Source: Pipra filicauda
Lineage: Eukaryota; Chordata; Aves; Passeriformes; Pipridae
Direction: 5' to 3'
Assembly (NCBI RefSeq): GCF_003945595.2
Contig: NW_024104671.1
Span: 248,001-312,000 of the forward strand
DNA: 64,000 nt
In this document: positions 11,720 through 25,021 of the stretch, piece by piece
Layout of the letters: each line of letters opens with the position of its first letter
Numbering within the stretch: position 1 is the stretch's first letter
Translations under genes and position numbers: made by a program
The notes under the pieces: model-generated
Told to the model about the DNA's origin: nothing
Database searches by the model: none
Seen by the model: only the letters and a program-made list of their open reading frames with translations

Positions 11720-12666
11720 GCACCTGCACTTTGGAAATCTGCCTTCCTAATACAAAAGGCAGCCAACAGTGCTATAAAGAGTCATCTAACCTGCTGCAGT
11801 TCAAATTCATTTAGGTCAATGTTACACAGGGGTTGTTTTTATAGTTTAAAGAACTTTAAAGAAGCAAGATCGATACTCACACAAATGGCTATTGAAGTGT
11901 ATTCCCGAATCATCCAGGTCTGCTCCCATGCCCAAGAAAAGACCTGGCAGTTCCCACTGCTCACAGAACAACATGACAGCTCTCTGTGGCATAAAGCAGT
12001 CTCTTCCTTCCTGCTTGCAGCACTAACATATTGCCTCTGCCCAGAGGCAGCAAAATTTTTGCACCTAGAAATAATCTATCTTCATCTCAAGAATGATATG
12101 TCATGTATATGATCCAAACATTTCCAAATGTCTTTCTAATCATCCAGCACCTCTGGAGAAAGGTGCATTATCGCCTTTTAAAGGACAAGGATATGGAGGT
12201 ATTGAACGAATGAATTCAGTCCTAAAGGTAGAAATTATTTTGCAGTCACAGCAGTGTCTTATTTGTTCACCTAGATCTACCTTCAGCAACTGTCTCATGT
12301 AAAGTTCTCATTCCTGTGTAAATCTCTTAAATTGTTGAACTGACACAGCTGTAGGAAAAACCTCTGTTCCTCCTGAGTGCCATCAGCAGAACTTATTGAG
12401 GTCATGTCCACCACAAGGCAGACATGGGGGCTGCGATACTATTCTCAAGGGACTATTTGTTTGACAGATAACTTTTGGAGACCCACAATGCTCAACATGG
12501 GCAAATCGCAGCTTGACTTTGTTAGGAGTAGAAGCAAAAGGCCCCGTTTTATTTTATTCATAGACTGAATAAAACATTTTAGGTATATGCAGAGGATTAC
12601 AATGATAAACTAGTTCTTATTTCTCAGAGCAGATTCATGATAACCAGGTAAATGTTTTCATGATAA
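11720..12666. other. unique sequence, no gene recognised
   Basis: Open frames of 97, 69 and 63 codons on the plus strand show no recognisable domains. No repeat is recognised. Confidence 0.55.
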
Positions 12667-12770
12667 CCCCCTTCCTCCTTCCTTCTTCCTTTTGTCTTCC
12701 TTCTTCCTTCTTCCTTCTTTCTTCTTCCTTCTTCCTTCCGTCTTTCTTCTTCCTTCTTCCTTCCTTTTTT
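12667..12770 (+). repeat. polypyrimidine microsatellite (CTTC)n-like
   Basis: About 104 bp that are almost entirely C and T, built of CTTC, CTTCC and CTT units and broken by only two G residues. Long homopurine-homopyrimidine tracts like this can form triplex (H-DNA) structures and mutate quickly. Confidence 0.95.
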
Positions 12771-15700
12771 GCAATTATAGGGAATAATAGTAAAGAGGCT
12801 GGAATAAAAACATAATGTCTTGATTTTGGTGAAGGAATAGTTTCTCAGGCTTTGTGGAATAATTTCTATGCCAGACAGGTTTAGATGAAAACAGCTTCAC
12901 AAATGTGTAATTTCTCTGAAATAGAAATCCTGAAGTTTGAGCGGCTCTGTAGTTCTACTCAGTTCTCTGAGTAATAAATTTGTCCTCAAGAAAAGGAGTC
13001 ATACATGCAGGTTTGCTAAGAAATGTCCTCTTTTGGAAGTTTGATGTAGACAGGCTATTTATCCGATATCTTTGATTGTAAATTTTAGAATGATGACAGC
13101 TTGCCATGATCAGGTGAAATGTACTACATATGTAGAGAAACCAACATCCATCTTGCATGTATCTTCATGGGTTTTCATCTTAAATGGAAAAAAGATAACC
13201 CTCTTCCATTCAAGTGGTGAAAGTGAAAGTGGTAAAGAGGCATTGAGTGCACAGATAAGGAAGTGAAGGTAAATGGAGGCAATAGGCAAGGCTGGTGGAA
13301 AGCAAAATATTTTCCTACCTCAAGGTGCTGATTTCATCATCCTGTTTGTGTAAGTTTTGAGTTACAGATTTTGTATGCAAGCTAAAACAGTTTGCTGTTG
13401 TGGAGCTCTGTAAACTGAGATGCAACTTATGGCTATGATCACGTTGTCTGTCATCATTGTGGCAGTGTGTGGGATTAATACCCTAACCTAGCCTGACATT
13501 TTGGCACAGACCCTGCTGCTTCCCAGCAGCAGTCCTCTGCCAGCCTGGCAGCACAGCCTTGTCCACTGCTCTGTGAGCCCTGAGGCTCCTCTCCATCACA
13601 TTGTCCTGCTTTGCACTTATTTTGCTAGTTTTTTTTTTCTTTTCCCTATTATTGTATATTCCTCCTCCTTCTCTTTCTTTAGGTGTATTTCAGTGCTCAG
13701 TTCTGGTAACTATTTATTTATTTTGGTGCACTGCAAGTTTTTAAATGTTTTTAAAGTATTTGGGTGTTAGCAGTACCTTGAAAATGGTAAGGTGACTTAC
13801 CATCCCTTTGCAGGGAATGATGAGAATTAGCATTTCTACTAGGGGGATGTCTATTTCCTTCTCTCCCACTGTTTGCTTAGTCTTTTTAGCCATCTGCTCT
13901 TTCATTATGCGTTTGAGGAGCTGTGGCTATTGAACACTGTTTTTGACTGTACTACCATTTCACATGTCTCTAGCTGCAGTGATGGAGCTGGTTTGAGGAA
14001 GGATACTCTTATATTTGCCCAAGTCCTTTCCCACTTTTCCATCCTACCTCCTTTCCCCTCTGTTTGCCATTCTCTTAGTTGTGTTTTCATGGGTATTTCT
14101 GAGGTGTACAGCACGTTATCAGTGAAATGGTATGGTTGAAAGAAGTAAGCCTCATTTGTATCAGTAAAATGTAGAAAGTGCAATAAACAATGGTGCAGGG
14201 GAAAAGCAGACAGGAAACTAAAGCTGGCCTGACCACCAAAGGAGGGCTGTCTGGTGGGTACATTTTATATTACCTAAGTTGACTCGATGTGTTTGGGCCA
14301 GGATCGCAGATTCCCTGTAAATATTGCCCTCTGCAATGCCAACATATGTGGACATGATTCCCAGCTTGGCTTTGCCACTCATCAGCTTGCCTTCCTCTGA
14401 GAATGAATGGGGACTCCTTTCATGAAAATTTGTGTGGTGGGTGAGAAAAGGTTAAGTTTGGGCTTTCCTCCCACACACTAGCTTCGCCTGGAGAGGGAGC
14501 AGCTCTTTCTCCCTTAGCTATTCACAAACTCTTTCTGAGCTTCTCCTCAAATAAAGCCTATGGATACTGTCCTAAAGAAAAGATGTCAGCTTAGTTAGCC
14601 TATGGTTTTCAAAGGAGTCTAAAGGATTTAGGCACCCAGTTCATTTAAATTAAAAGTACACATCCAAATTTAGACAGCTTTGGAAATTCCCAGCTGGAAT
14701 CTGCTTGCCAGTAGAAAAGTAACTGACCAACAAGGCAACCTTGGCCACGACACTGAAACATGACTTAATACTATAATTCAACTTACAGCCTCTATTACAT
14801 TTAACAGTATTTAATCATTACTTAACCTAATTTACTTTTTCCCCCCTTCCTTCCACTTGCTTGTCAGGGACAGATTTCCTTCAGATCTGATGGAGAGAAC
14901 ATTTCTTTTGAGCACATGCTGAAGGAGCTGTTTGTACAAAGCTGATGAAAAAGTGCAAAACTTAATTAAGAAAAAAAAAAAGACAAAATTATGCACTTAG
15001 TATAGAAAATACTAATGGAAAGTTTTCCATTATAACAAACTAAACTGCAAATAAGACATGTAACTGTTTACTCAAAGAATTTTTCTTTAATGCATGGAGT
15101 GCTTTTCAACACTGCTGACTATCTTATTCTGAACCACAGTGGTTGAGAAGCAGCAGGCTTTGTTGTAAGTGAAGAAGGTGAAATTATACTTATTTTAGAT
15201 AGGTAGTTTGTATGAGTGTCTGGTACATCCCAGTGCACAATGCTATGGGCTATGGAGACAGTGGAGCTAGTCCCAAATGCACTAGTTCTGCTATCAGAAG
15301 TGGGGTAGCTGGAAATTCACACAGGTGCATTTGTTCTCATTTTCACTTTTCAGTCATCTGCAGACTTAGTTTATAAATCATGGAACGAAATGTTCTACCT
15401 CCTCACTTCCAGCTTACATTATCAGATAAAAGCTTTACAAATATTCTGTGAACTGTGCTCATGCCATTTGTTTACAAATTTCTGGCTCTTTACACCAGTG
15501 AACAACTTTATGTTGCAAAAGCAAACACTAGAAGATGAGTTTTTCAAAAAATAAAGCAATACCAAATTGTATGTTAGATAAATATGTCATTATACTCTGC
15601 ATGGCAGAGAAAGCCATTTAGTATGCAAATGTATTGACATAAACTAGATCTTCTCAGCATCCAATCCAGTTTTGGGGGTTTATTTCAGGACTACCTTATT

Positions 15701-17130
15701 TTTAAAGCATCCAAGTAACTACTTCACAAAGATATTATGCAGCATATAATTCTTTAACCTAAAATTTTCTTGTAGGCTTCAAATCTTTGTTAGACTTACT
15801 TGTGTAGGAGGCTGTAAATTTCATAAGTGTGCATTTGATTTAATTGGTTAGTTTGATACATGCATTTGTGTCTGGTCTGAATGTCAGACCAGAATGTCTT
15901 CTACTACATCCAAAGGAAGTACTTGAATTTCCATCCTCTGATGAATGGGAGCTCTACCTGCATTATCATTATGCATATGGAAATCCAGAACCCAAAGCAA
16001 ATAAATAATACATGGGAGTATCTATTTGATCCTTGTTTGACCTGTTGTTTTTTCTAATAATTTAGAGCTGAAGGGGTTTTTTTTTAAAATAATCACTCAA
16101 TTAATGTGTCCAGGAAGCAGCACGAGGACTTTCCTACTTGAACTAAGCCGTATTTTTTTCTATGTGAGACCTCCCTGTATTTCTCTGCATGCTGCCCCAG
16201 ATAATGTTTTTTTTTATTATGTTTCCCAGAGGAAGGATCACTGAGATTGTTCAGCAACGTCAACCTTGCTGTCACAGCACAGTGACACATGGTATTCTCC
16301 AGAGTCCACTCCAACTACCACTGGTGTATGAAGTTCCAGTTGGCATAGCAGAGCCTTTCCCTAAGTGCTTACAGGTGCTGTGCAAAACCATCCTCACTGG
16401 GGCCTGTCACAGCTGAGCCATTCGCAGCTGATACTGGCCTAGACCAGAGCTGAATTTCTCTGGATTGTTTTGTTGACAGTGGTGGTGCTGATTTTGCTGT
16501 GTGGTTTTATTCCATTTGGAGACCATATTTGTCTATGTTTTTATCTGGATAAGGCCTCAAAAAGAAAAAGGCAACTACTTTGAGAAGGAATCCACTCTAT
16601 TTATGAATGCGAGTTCTATTACATGCCAGTAGATGAAGCAGAGCAATTCTTCTCTAAGCATATATCCTACAGCATGCTGTTGTAGCATATTTCTCTGTTT
16701 ATCTGGATCATGACAAGTTATGTCATCCAAATGTTGAAATGTTCCTGGGAGGCACAAAGAATTACATCAGTAGCTGTGCAGACCCTTTAAACTTTGGGTT
16801 TGCTATGAGACTAAACGTCATATTTTAGCAGAACTGTTTTCTTAATTATTGTTCTTACAGTCAGTAACTAAGTTCTCATTTTTGAATGACTGATAATATG
16901 ACAGTTGAAATTCTGTGTAGATGTGAAGTAATTAATTAAAGGAAAATATCTTAATTACACATTGAAAATAACAGAAACTGAATGAATATTAACATTCAGG
17001 ATTTTTTTTTTTTTTTTATGAGAGTTCTGCAGGAGCACAGACTCATTACCCAGTAAGACTTAATTCCCCTGCACTCCCAAAGTACCTTATAAATAAGGAG
17101 GAAAAAACTAGAAAATCTAATTTTACTAGT
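12771..17130. other. unique AT-rich sequence, no gene recognised
   Basis: No repeat or exon recognised over 4.3 kb. A GC-richer patch at 13500-13620 and the opposed open frames at 13873-14183 resemble no known protein. A short 10-bp inverted repeat (TCTGGTCTGA/TCAGACCAGA, 15871-15893) is present. T-runs occur near 16080 and 17000. Confidence 0.55.
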
Positions 17131-17365
17131 GTATAAATCCATCGTATATGTGAATCTTGAAAAGAGTGTGCAGTTCTGATCTTGCCAACTTAGAAAGAAC
17201 AGAAAAAGATTCAGAGAGGAGCAAGAAGGATGAGCAAGTTATGGAGGAGTGGTCATATGTGGCAAGCAGACAAGGACATTTTTGAAATGGTGAAAAAGAG
17301 AGGTCTATAGACTCATAAGTGACCATGAAAAGATTGTTAGAGAATTACTGGAAATTGGTTACTGG
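17131..17365 (+). mobile_element. ancient L3/CR1-like LINE fragment
   Basis: The plus strand follows, with many mismatches, the conserved C-terminal region of old amniote L3/CR1-type LINEs: GTATAAATCC, then GTGTGCAGTTCTGATC, CAGAGAGGAGCAAGAAGGATGA, AGAGGTCTATA and CATAAGTG in the expected order. The reading frame is destroyed. Divergence far above that of the CR1 copies in this window suggests an insertion that predates birds. Confidence 0.65.
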
Positions 17366-19828
17366 TCTGTGGATAGCTATGATTTGAACTAATACAACTG
17401 TTTTTTTGGAAGAATAGAAGGCCTTAGTAATGATACTTTAAAATACATGAAGTTTGTTTTGAAATTTACTGTTTCAATAATACTGTTTCCCAGTGAACCT
17501 CGGATAAATTCAAACTGTTTGGAAATTTGGGTAAAGTTTTATTTCTGATAAGGCTCTTCAAATTGCTGCAAAATTCTTCACAGACAGCAAATTCTTCTTT
17601 GAGGTATCAAGAGAAAAAATTTCTTTCAGCTTCTTTACCTTCTTTGTGTGTAACATATTGACCTCTCAGTAAAATTTTGCCGTACACTTTGATAGTGCCT
17701 GGATTTGTTCTTTGGGTCCTTTCAGATTGTGATATGAGAAGCTTCAGCTATGAAGCTGCCACTGAACATTGAACTAGATATTGAACGCTTCTTTTCCCAC
17801 ATTGTTTTGGTGAAAATTAATCAGCATGATCTGATACTTCCAATTCTGCCTCTGATACGTTAAGTCCTAGGGAGGAAGGGAAAAGGTAAGCGCTAGGAGT
17901 CTAGGGAGAAGCTTTCATCTACCTTCTATAACGAATGAAAGAGTGAGTGTTGTCTGATCACAAACATTAGCATTCAAAGGGTAATCTGTCCATCTAAAAA
18001 CATAAGGGTAGGCATTTTTAAATTCTAGTTAAAGCTTTGAATCACATTTTCCCAGGCAGGTCTCAAAAACAAAAGGGAAGTTGTGTTTAAAAGCTAACTG
18101 TTCTATAAGCATGCAAGAGTAATAGCTTGCTAGAAAGCATGCCAATTATGAGGTGGGTTCTATTTCAAAATCATTCTTCAGAGGACATTTTGTGTTGGAT
18201 ATGATTTCAGACAAATAATCAAATCAACTCCATATATTTCAGCAGTAATAGACTTTTTATGTTGTTGTTGTTTTCTACAAATAAGTAAGAGCTACTGACT
18301 TTTCTGCCTATCACTAAATCAGTCTGGTAGGACAGGAGGGAGTGATCAGGATTCACCACTGGACTTTTCCTGCTACTCCAGTGATTGTAATTGATTGCAA
18401 CCAGAGTAGGACATCACAAGATCAAACTGGTGTAATAGTGAGTAAATAGGACCTAATTTTTGTAGAATCACCTTAGACATCAACATATTTTCTCATCCAT
18501 TTTCTCTGTGACATCTTACCCATGGGGCACAAAAAGTTCTCTTCTTTCCTCCCTTCTGCTCTTTTTTTGTTGTTGTTTAATCAACCAAATTCCCCCAAGA
18601 TATCCTTTCCCCATGCCACAAATATGCAGTTTCTCAGGGATAAATTAGCCACGGGAGAAAGACTCCTGTCCAGAGCAGAAATAATAAATTAATAAAAATG
18701 CATTAATTAAACTTTAGATGAGGGTAACATAGTTCAGGGAATATGAAGATCTTTTTTTCATGATGTTTGATATTTGCATGAAACATTTGCATTTTATTTG
18801 ATCTGTATTTAATTTTGTATCCCATAAAGAAAGGACAGCGAGAAGAATTAAGGATAGTTTCTACATTTTTATTTAACTTTTTAGAAAGTATTATTATTTT
18901 TTTCTGTGTGCATCACTGAATAAAATATTCTATGGAACACATAAAAAGGTAATACTCGGTCAGCATAAGGAATAATTTTTCTACAAACCAATTTCACTCA
19001 GCTAATTTACATAAAGATATAAGAGCACTGAATTAAGGAAAGGGAAATAATCTTTCCTTTGAGGGGAATCATAAGATACTTCAATTTTCATCCACATTGC
19101 TTAATATATTAAATATTTCTAAAAAGTAATAAGGCTTCACAAAAGTGTCTCAGTTCCAGAATGTGACAATCCTCCCTCTATATATTTTGATACAAACTAC
19201 AGAGGAGAAAGCTGCGATAGTGAAGAGGCACCAATATTAAAGTACTACCACTCCTAGGAGTGTGTGAGCAATGGGAAAAGCTTGCACACAGGCACTTCTG
19301 TCTTTGGGCACAGCTAAGGCCAGATGACTGCTGAGTACCTTTTCAAAATTGATTTTTCTGGTTCTGTGAGTGCAGGGTGAAAAGGCAGCTGTTGCATCCT
19401 GCTCTTCTGCAGCCATGGTGTGCAGCCTTTCCCTTGGTCATTCTTCAATATTTTCCAGTAGAAACACAGGCCACTTTTCAGTGGGTTTGACTCCCTTTGC
19501 CTAATAGGCTTGTGTTTTTATCCTTCCCTGATGTAGTTCTGCCTCAATGTAGTCAGCAAGGCAGACTGTGTGGTATAGAGCCAGGTTTGGGTACATATGG
19601 CTAATTTCTTGTACATGGGACAAATACTTCCTTCTATACCTTAGTGTAATTCCTGTGCCAGACACTTGCAAGAAGTCAGTGTGCTGTAAGGATGGAGATA
19701 CTACCTATAAATGCTGGCTAGCAACTGATTCAAATTATCCATGGCCCCAGAATTTCTCAGTTTGGATATTATCAGCAAGGCAAAGTTAATCTCTAGGAAG
19801 TAGATATTCTTCTCTACGCAGCAGAACT
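17366..19828. other. unique AT-rich sequence, no gene recognised
   Basis: Nothing is recognised apart from short homopolymer runs. Confidence 0.55.
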
Positions 19829-19857
19829 AAAAATAAATAAATAAATAAATAAATAAA
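19829..19857 (+). repeat. (AAAT)n microsatellite
   Basis: About seven AAAT units (AAATAAATAAAT...). The copy number is probably variable between individuals. Confidence 0.95.
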
Positions 19858-21248
19858 CCTTTCTTCTTTTTTCTTTTCAGATTTCTTATAAAGCAGACAT
19901 GCTGGGTTTTTTGAAGCTTTTACTTAAAAACTTTCTGTATTAGGTAAAATGGTGAATGAAGACACCAACACTAAATATTTTTGTTCAAACACGTCACATG
20001 TTCAAAACTCATTTTCACATAGAACTAATAGAAATTTATCTCTATTTATTATAATAAAAGGGGGAAAGTTCCAGACTGAAAAAGCAAAGATTATTTTATT
20101 AAATTCTGGGGGAAAATATTGACTAATGCTTGCATAATACTTCCTCATTCTAGGGCTGAATCTAACAGATAGGTGGATAAGCAGAGAAAAAATTCTCTGA
20201 AATGTATGAGTGTTAGAAGTGACTGCCATTTCAAAGACATTCTCTCTATATATTGCTAGCCATGAATTCTAAAAATAAACTTTAATCTCTATCTCTGAGT
20301 TTCCTACAGACTGCTAAGCAGCCAACATGTTGTCAAAGTTTCAAAAGCTGAAGAGAGTCTTCTCTTCCTCTGGCATACCAGGGAAGAAGAAAGTAAATCT
20401 CTGAATACTGAGCTGACATTGCCATCAAATACTTGTTTGTGGTAATGTTCAGATAAACAATCTCTTCTAATAATTCACCATCTTTCATCTTCAGACTACT
20501 ATGAAACTCATTATATAAAAACTCTTTTGAACTGCATTGCTGAGAAATAAATTCTAATTCATTTTTAAAATCTAAACTCCCAGTTACCTTGCTGATAGTG
20601 ACAGCATCTAGTCTGGTACTGAAAAAAAATCCGTCTATCAGATCAAGTGATATTTTCCTTTATAACAAAACTGTCTGAGATTTCTGTTGTTGTTTTATAA
20701 ATCATGCAGTGTGTCAGGAGTTTCATGGGCTTTTTATTTGGAGAAAGGAATGATGGCAATTTTGGGAATTTAATGAGGTATTTTTGCAATCATTCTTCAG
20801 TGAGCTCTTTGTGGAGTTACAGATGATAAAGCAGAAGAAAGACCATGGAAAATAACAGATAACTTGATTTAACAAGATTTGACCAATACATGATAAAAGT
20901 GAGGTCTAGATATGGAATAACGTTTAATTTTTTTATCCAATATTTATGACTCTTCTTAGATTTCTAATTACTTGAAAGAGACTTAAGGAATAATGGAAAA
21001 AAAAAATTAAAGATCTGGTTTACTCTCCCATGTCTGACTTTTTTCTTTCTCCATTTCTGATATTAATGTATTTTGATTAGTTCCAATGGCCTGTAATTTA
21101 CTGACACTCTTAAAATAAGTTACGTAGTTATTTGTTGTAGAATTCATTAAATTGCATATGAAATATCCAGATTGTTACTGAATATCTCAGCCTCAGCTGC
21201 AGCATTTATTAGTCAGATTCTTCAGCTGTAACACACAGGCTTTTAGCC
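19858..21248. other. unique AT-rich sequence
   Basis: No gene or interspersed repeat is recognised. A polypyrimidine-AG/GT pair at 19880/19944 brackets 63 bp with no useful open frame (see rejected items). Confidence 0.55.
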
Positions 21249-21298
21249 TCTCCCTCTCTCTCTGTGTCTCTCTCTCTATGTATATAAATATATATAAA
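21249..21298 (+). repeat. (CT)n followed by (TA)n simple repeat
   Basis: CTCTCCCTCTCTCTCTGTGTCTC passes into TATATAAATATATATA. It lies about 60 bp upstream of the LTR at 21359. Confidence 0.9.
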
Positions 21299-21358
21299 GT
21301 TTCTGAGTGCTCAGTAGTATTGACAAAGCTTAGATGGCAAGAAATCCATTACAGCTCG

Positions 21359-21916
21359 TGTGATGGTTTGGAGCTGGCTCCCTGCCAAGTCCCCAGGACC
21401 ACAGCAAAAGCTTCCTCTGCCAAAAAACCAAAGGAAAAGAGGAAAAAACCCAAGAGAACCAAAATAAGAGAGCTAAAGCAATGTATAAATATATTTACAC
21501 TTATAGTACATTTATATACAATTACAAAAACTATATAGACATAAGAAAGAAACCCCTAACACCTGAAAACAGAAAAAAACCCAATAGATATACCCAACTA
21601 ATGAATAACTAACAAACGAAATCTCAATACTTTCCTTGAGAGAACAGAAACGCCTCAGTCCCCTCCACAATCACAGCATTTCCCTCCAAACTCGGAAGGA
21701 AGGCAGCGGCCTTTCCACAAACCACAGACCTCACACCCCCACGGCTGGAGGAGCCACGGGGAGCTGCTTTTCTCCAAGAACAATGGAAGAGTAGAAAGGC
21801 TCAATCTCTCCTCCCCTCATATTTATATGTTTGATTACCTAAAGGAATAGGATGGAATGCTTCCTTGGTTCTGACCTGGTTGCCGGGAAGGAAGGCCTAG
21901 ACTCAAAACCACTACA
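21359..21916 (+). mobile_element. solo LTR of an endogenous retrovirus
   Basis: The segment begins TGTGATGGTTTGGAGC and ends AAAACCACTACA (TG...CA termini), 558 bp long. It is flanked by GCTCG (21354-21358) and GCTGG (21917-21921), which agree at four of five bases and fit a 5-bp target duplication. The opening resembles the LTR at 7404 (TGTGGTGGTTTGACC), suggesting a related avian ERV lineage, but the bodies differ. An A-rich body with TTATATAC and ACTATATAGAC occupies the middle. No internal retroviral genes are present. Confidence 0.78.
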
Positions 21917-24900
21917 GCTGGTCACACAGAAATGGCTGTATGCCCAAAAACTGAAAGAGAGGAACATCAGGATAAGAAAAACTCTCAGCATCTCTTGGAC
22001 TATGCCCTATTTTACATTAGTAATATTAAAAGACACAAGCCAAGTGCAACCATTGTTGCACTTTAGTGCAGAAAAGTGCAACAATGCCGCTTGGGCCAAC
22101 TGCTAGATTTAATAATAATAAAAAAAATTATAAATTTTATAATAATAGACAATTAAACCCCCAGGAATTTTAATGTGTAGATTTTGATTCACTGTCTCTG
22201 CCTTTTAAATTTACACATGCATTTTAGAGATGGAGGAAATATTTCAGTATCAGTATTGAAGTATTAAGTTCAGATGTCTGGACTGGAGCTTTGAAGGCAC
22301 TTTATCCCCCACACTGAAAATATAGAGATGTAGAGAAAAACCTGATAAGCAGCTGTGGATGCACCTGTCCTCTTATAAACTTATTCAGCTCATTCACTCA
22401 TTAGTGCTGTCCAAATCTGAGTCTCCTTTAATGAAAACACTTAATTTCTAATTACAGGTGCAGCTGTTGGTTTCCTGGTCTTTCAGCTCACTGTAAGCTT
22501 AATGTATTTGTAATTAGTTGCTGTGTAAAGTCTGCTCTTCCTATATCAACTGTGAAGGGGGAATAACTACCTAATAATAATCATGGGTTTAGAACAAGAT
22601 TACCACTTAGATAGAAAATTCAATTTCCCAGACATAAGGAAATGACCCTTTTACTATTGTCCATCCAAACCTCTCTCTCTTTACTGGCCATTTGTTTCAG
22701 CTGTTGTGCAAGAGCAAGCAGGGAAGCAGAGTCCAACTTTGATAGCAAAGCCAAAGAACTTCAGTTGTCACTATTTTAACATATTTTGCTCATATTTGTG
22801 TGGTTTTTTCTAAGGAAAAATGACTAATCACACATTTTTTTGTTAAGCATTATTAAAAAAAGCAACCTTGTGGATCTATAACTTGCTATGACTCCTGATA
22901 TCTTAATCAGTACCAACCTAACGCTAGAATTATGGGATGGACCTTATAGCCTTATAGGCTTTTTCTGGTCTTCCTGCTCCCACAGCAGTCTCTACAGCTA
23001 TTGTAAATGCAAAGTCTCAGCTATTTTGAGTGGCTGTTTCGAGACAACTTACCTTGGCAAAATCTTTCAAGAAGCACAAGCAATAGAAGCAAAGCACCAT
23101 TTCTTCATCTCCTCAAACCATCCTGCAAAATTTGAGTGAAATTGTGTAGAATAAATTGAAATGACATGTTACCACCTGACAATTTCTACCTGTTGATTTA
23201 GAAAGGTTGGCAAAACTACTGTCCTTCAGTACAATTCTCAGAGTGAATTTTCCCACAGAATCCTTTGCAGTGGAAAGTATCAAGTTAAAATGTTAACAAG
23301 TCTTCCTTACAATTAAAGGAAATGATTAATCCTTATGACTGTACTGAGAAATATGGTATGCAGATTTACAGGTTTCATTTGTAATTCTGTAAATTGAGGG
23401 CTGACTGTGTCAGTCTTTGGACCTGATAAGATTTTTCAAGTTCTTTGAAGTGTCAAAATAGTTATTTGTATGTTTATGGTCTTATTCCTAGCATTATGAT
23501 GTAATGGTGATACATAGGATTAAATATCTGACTTGAACAAGAGCCTTTATTTTTTCACCACCTGTCAGTCTTTATATCCACCATATAAAATCTAGGAAAT
23601 GGTACTGTCCTTTTCTTGATGGCACATGTGGACCTTGTTATGGACTGGGATTCTGTTGTGCTAAGGGGTATACAAACACACAGTACCAAAAGGGGACTGC
23701 TCTGTAGAGACTTTCTGATTTTACTGTATGTTGTGTTTGTCTCTGCAATAACTAAGGCCTTCCAGTAGTGCACTGAGCAATGCGACTACCATCTGGCTTG
23801 TGTTTGTTCGCTCCCTGTCTCCCCAGGGGAAGAAGTGTGTGCAGTGGAGTGTTACATTTCTGAATTTTCATACGTAGCTACTGACATGTGCTTACACTGG
23901 AAATAACAAGGTCAAAATATATGCCTTGTACTGGGAGTGAAAAATGGTGATGTTTAGGAAGTTCCTTAGTTAATTCTACATGTGCCAGCTATTAAGCAAG
24001 ATCTCCTTCTTGCATAAGAAGACACATTTTGAATTTAATGCAGCATTTTCCCATCTTGAAATAGCCTCTAGTCACCCTCTGTCTTCGGTAAGGAGTTGCC
24101 AGGGGCTTCCATCCCTTTCTCCAGATGGTGTTGGAAGCTGAAGGCAAGAAAAGGGAAGAGGAAAAGTTAAATTTAAAAGTGTTCATGCTCACAGAAATGA
24201 GATCTGTTCTTCCTGAGACTACGAAAAGTCATGACACAACGAATTCTCCACTCATTCACATCCTGTGCAATCCCCTCAAAACATAAATACAGGCACCATT
24301 TATTCATTACAAATACATAAGTTCTTCCAAATCTTGGTATCAAATCTTGGTATCATTTCAAAATTTGGAATCAAGTGCCATCTTTACATCTGTAGTATTT
24401 GCTGAAACTAAACAAAGCAGAAGAAGTCACGATCGTTGAAAAATGGCCCTGAAGGGAGATAATAATTATTGAAAAATGAATTTTTCAAAGTATGGGTGTT
24501 TTTAATGTCCCAGATTCTCACATATAGTTTGTTACACTATTGCATTAGCCTAGCTGAAATGCCAGAGATGAATATTTCTGAAAAGATAAGGATCTGTGTT
24601 TCTTTAATTATTTCATAATCCAGAGAGGTGTCATGTTGAATACATGTACTTATGCATGAAAAGGACAAGAAACCTACTGCTTAAAGATTTTTTTCCAAAG
24701 AGAATTTTCAGATTTCTGAAGAAGTCAGTGTAAATTCACCTGTAATCATTCAGTAGCCCCTGGATGTGTCATAATCAAGTGATCTCTTCTTTGTGTGTAT
24801 TTAAACAGATGGAATCACTATCAGTTCTCTAATTTTCTTTCATAGTTGTTTTTTATTGCTTCTCAGCCTTTCTGTGGAAGCTGCTGTGCTCTTTCAAAAT

Positions 24901-25021
24901 TCACCTACTATTTCCCCTGTAGATTGGGTTTTTAACTGAATTTAGCAGCAGAAATTGGTGATTAACTCATAATTAAGAGTCTGGAAGTACAGAAATTCTG
25001 ATTAAAAAATATAATACCAGG
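21917..25021. other. mostly unique sequence; hairpin and motif-dense patch
   Basis: It contains the hairpin at 22040-22094, annotated separately, and a patch at 22430-22530 dense in TAATTA/TAATTT homeodomain-like sites and E-boxes (CAGGTG, CAGCTG). A 13-bp tandem duplication (CAAATCTTGGTAT twice) sits at about 24328-24353. No exon or interspersed repeat is recognised. Confidence 0.5.
22040..22094. other. strong imperfect hairpin (14-bp perfect stem)
   Basis: CATTGTTGCACTTT (22051-22064) and AAAGTGCAACAATG (22073-22086) are perfect reverse complements around an 8-nt loop. Beyond an internal bulge the outer bases CCAAG (22040-22044) and CTTGG (22090-22094) also pair. A stem of 19 pairs is unusual for chance sequence. 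It could be a small non-autonomous element, a structured RNA or a chance palindrome. Neither transcription nor conservation is known. Confidence 0.6.

Noticed and set aside
15871..15893. 10-bp inverted repeat TCTGGTCTGA/TCAGACCAGA with a 3-nt loop
   Set aside because: Short palindromes of this size occur by chance in 64 kb; no tail, box motifs or flanking duplication.
19881..19943. 63-bp exon between a polypyrimidine-AG acceptor and a GT donor
   Set aside because: No frame is useful: two contain internal stops and the third ends in TAG at the donor. Such splice-like pairs are frequent by chance.
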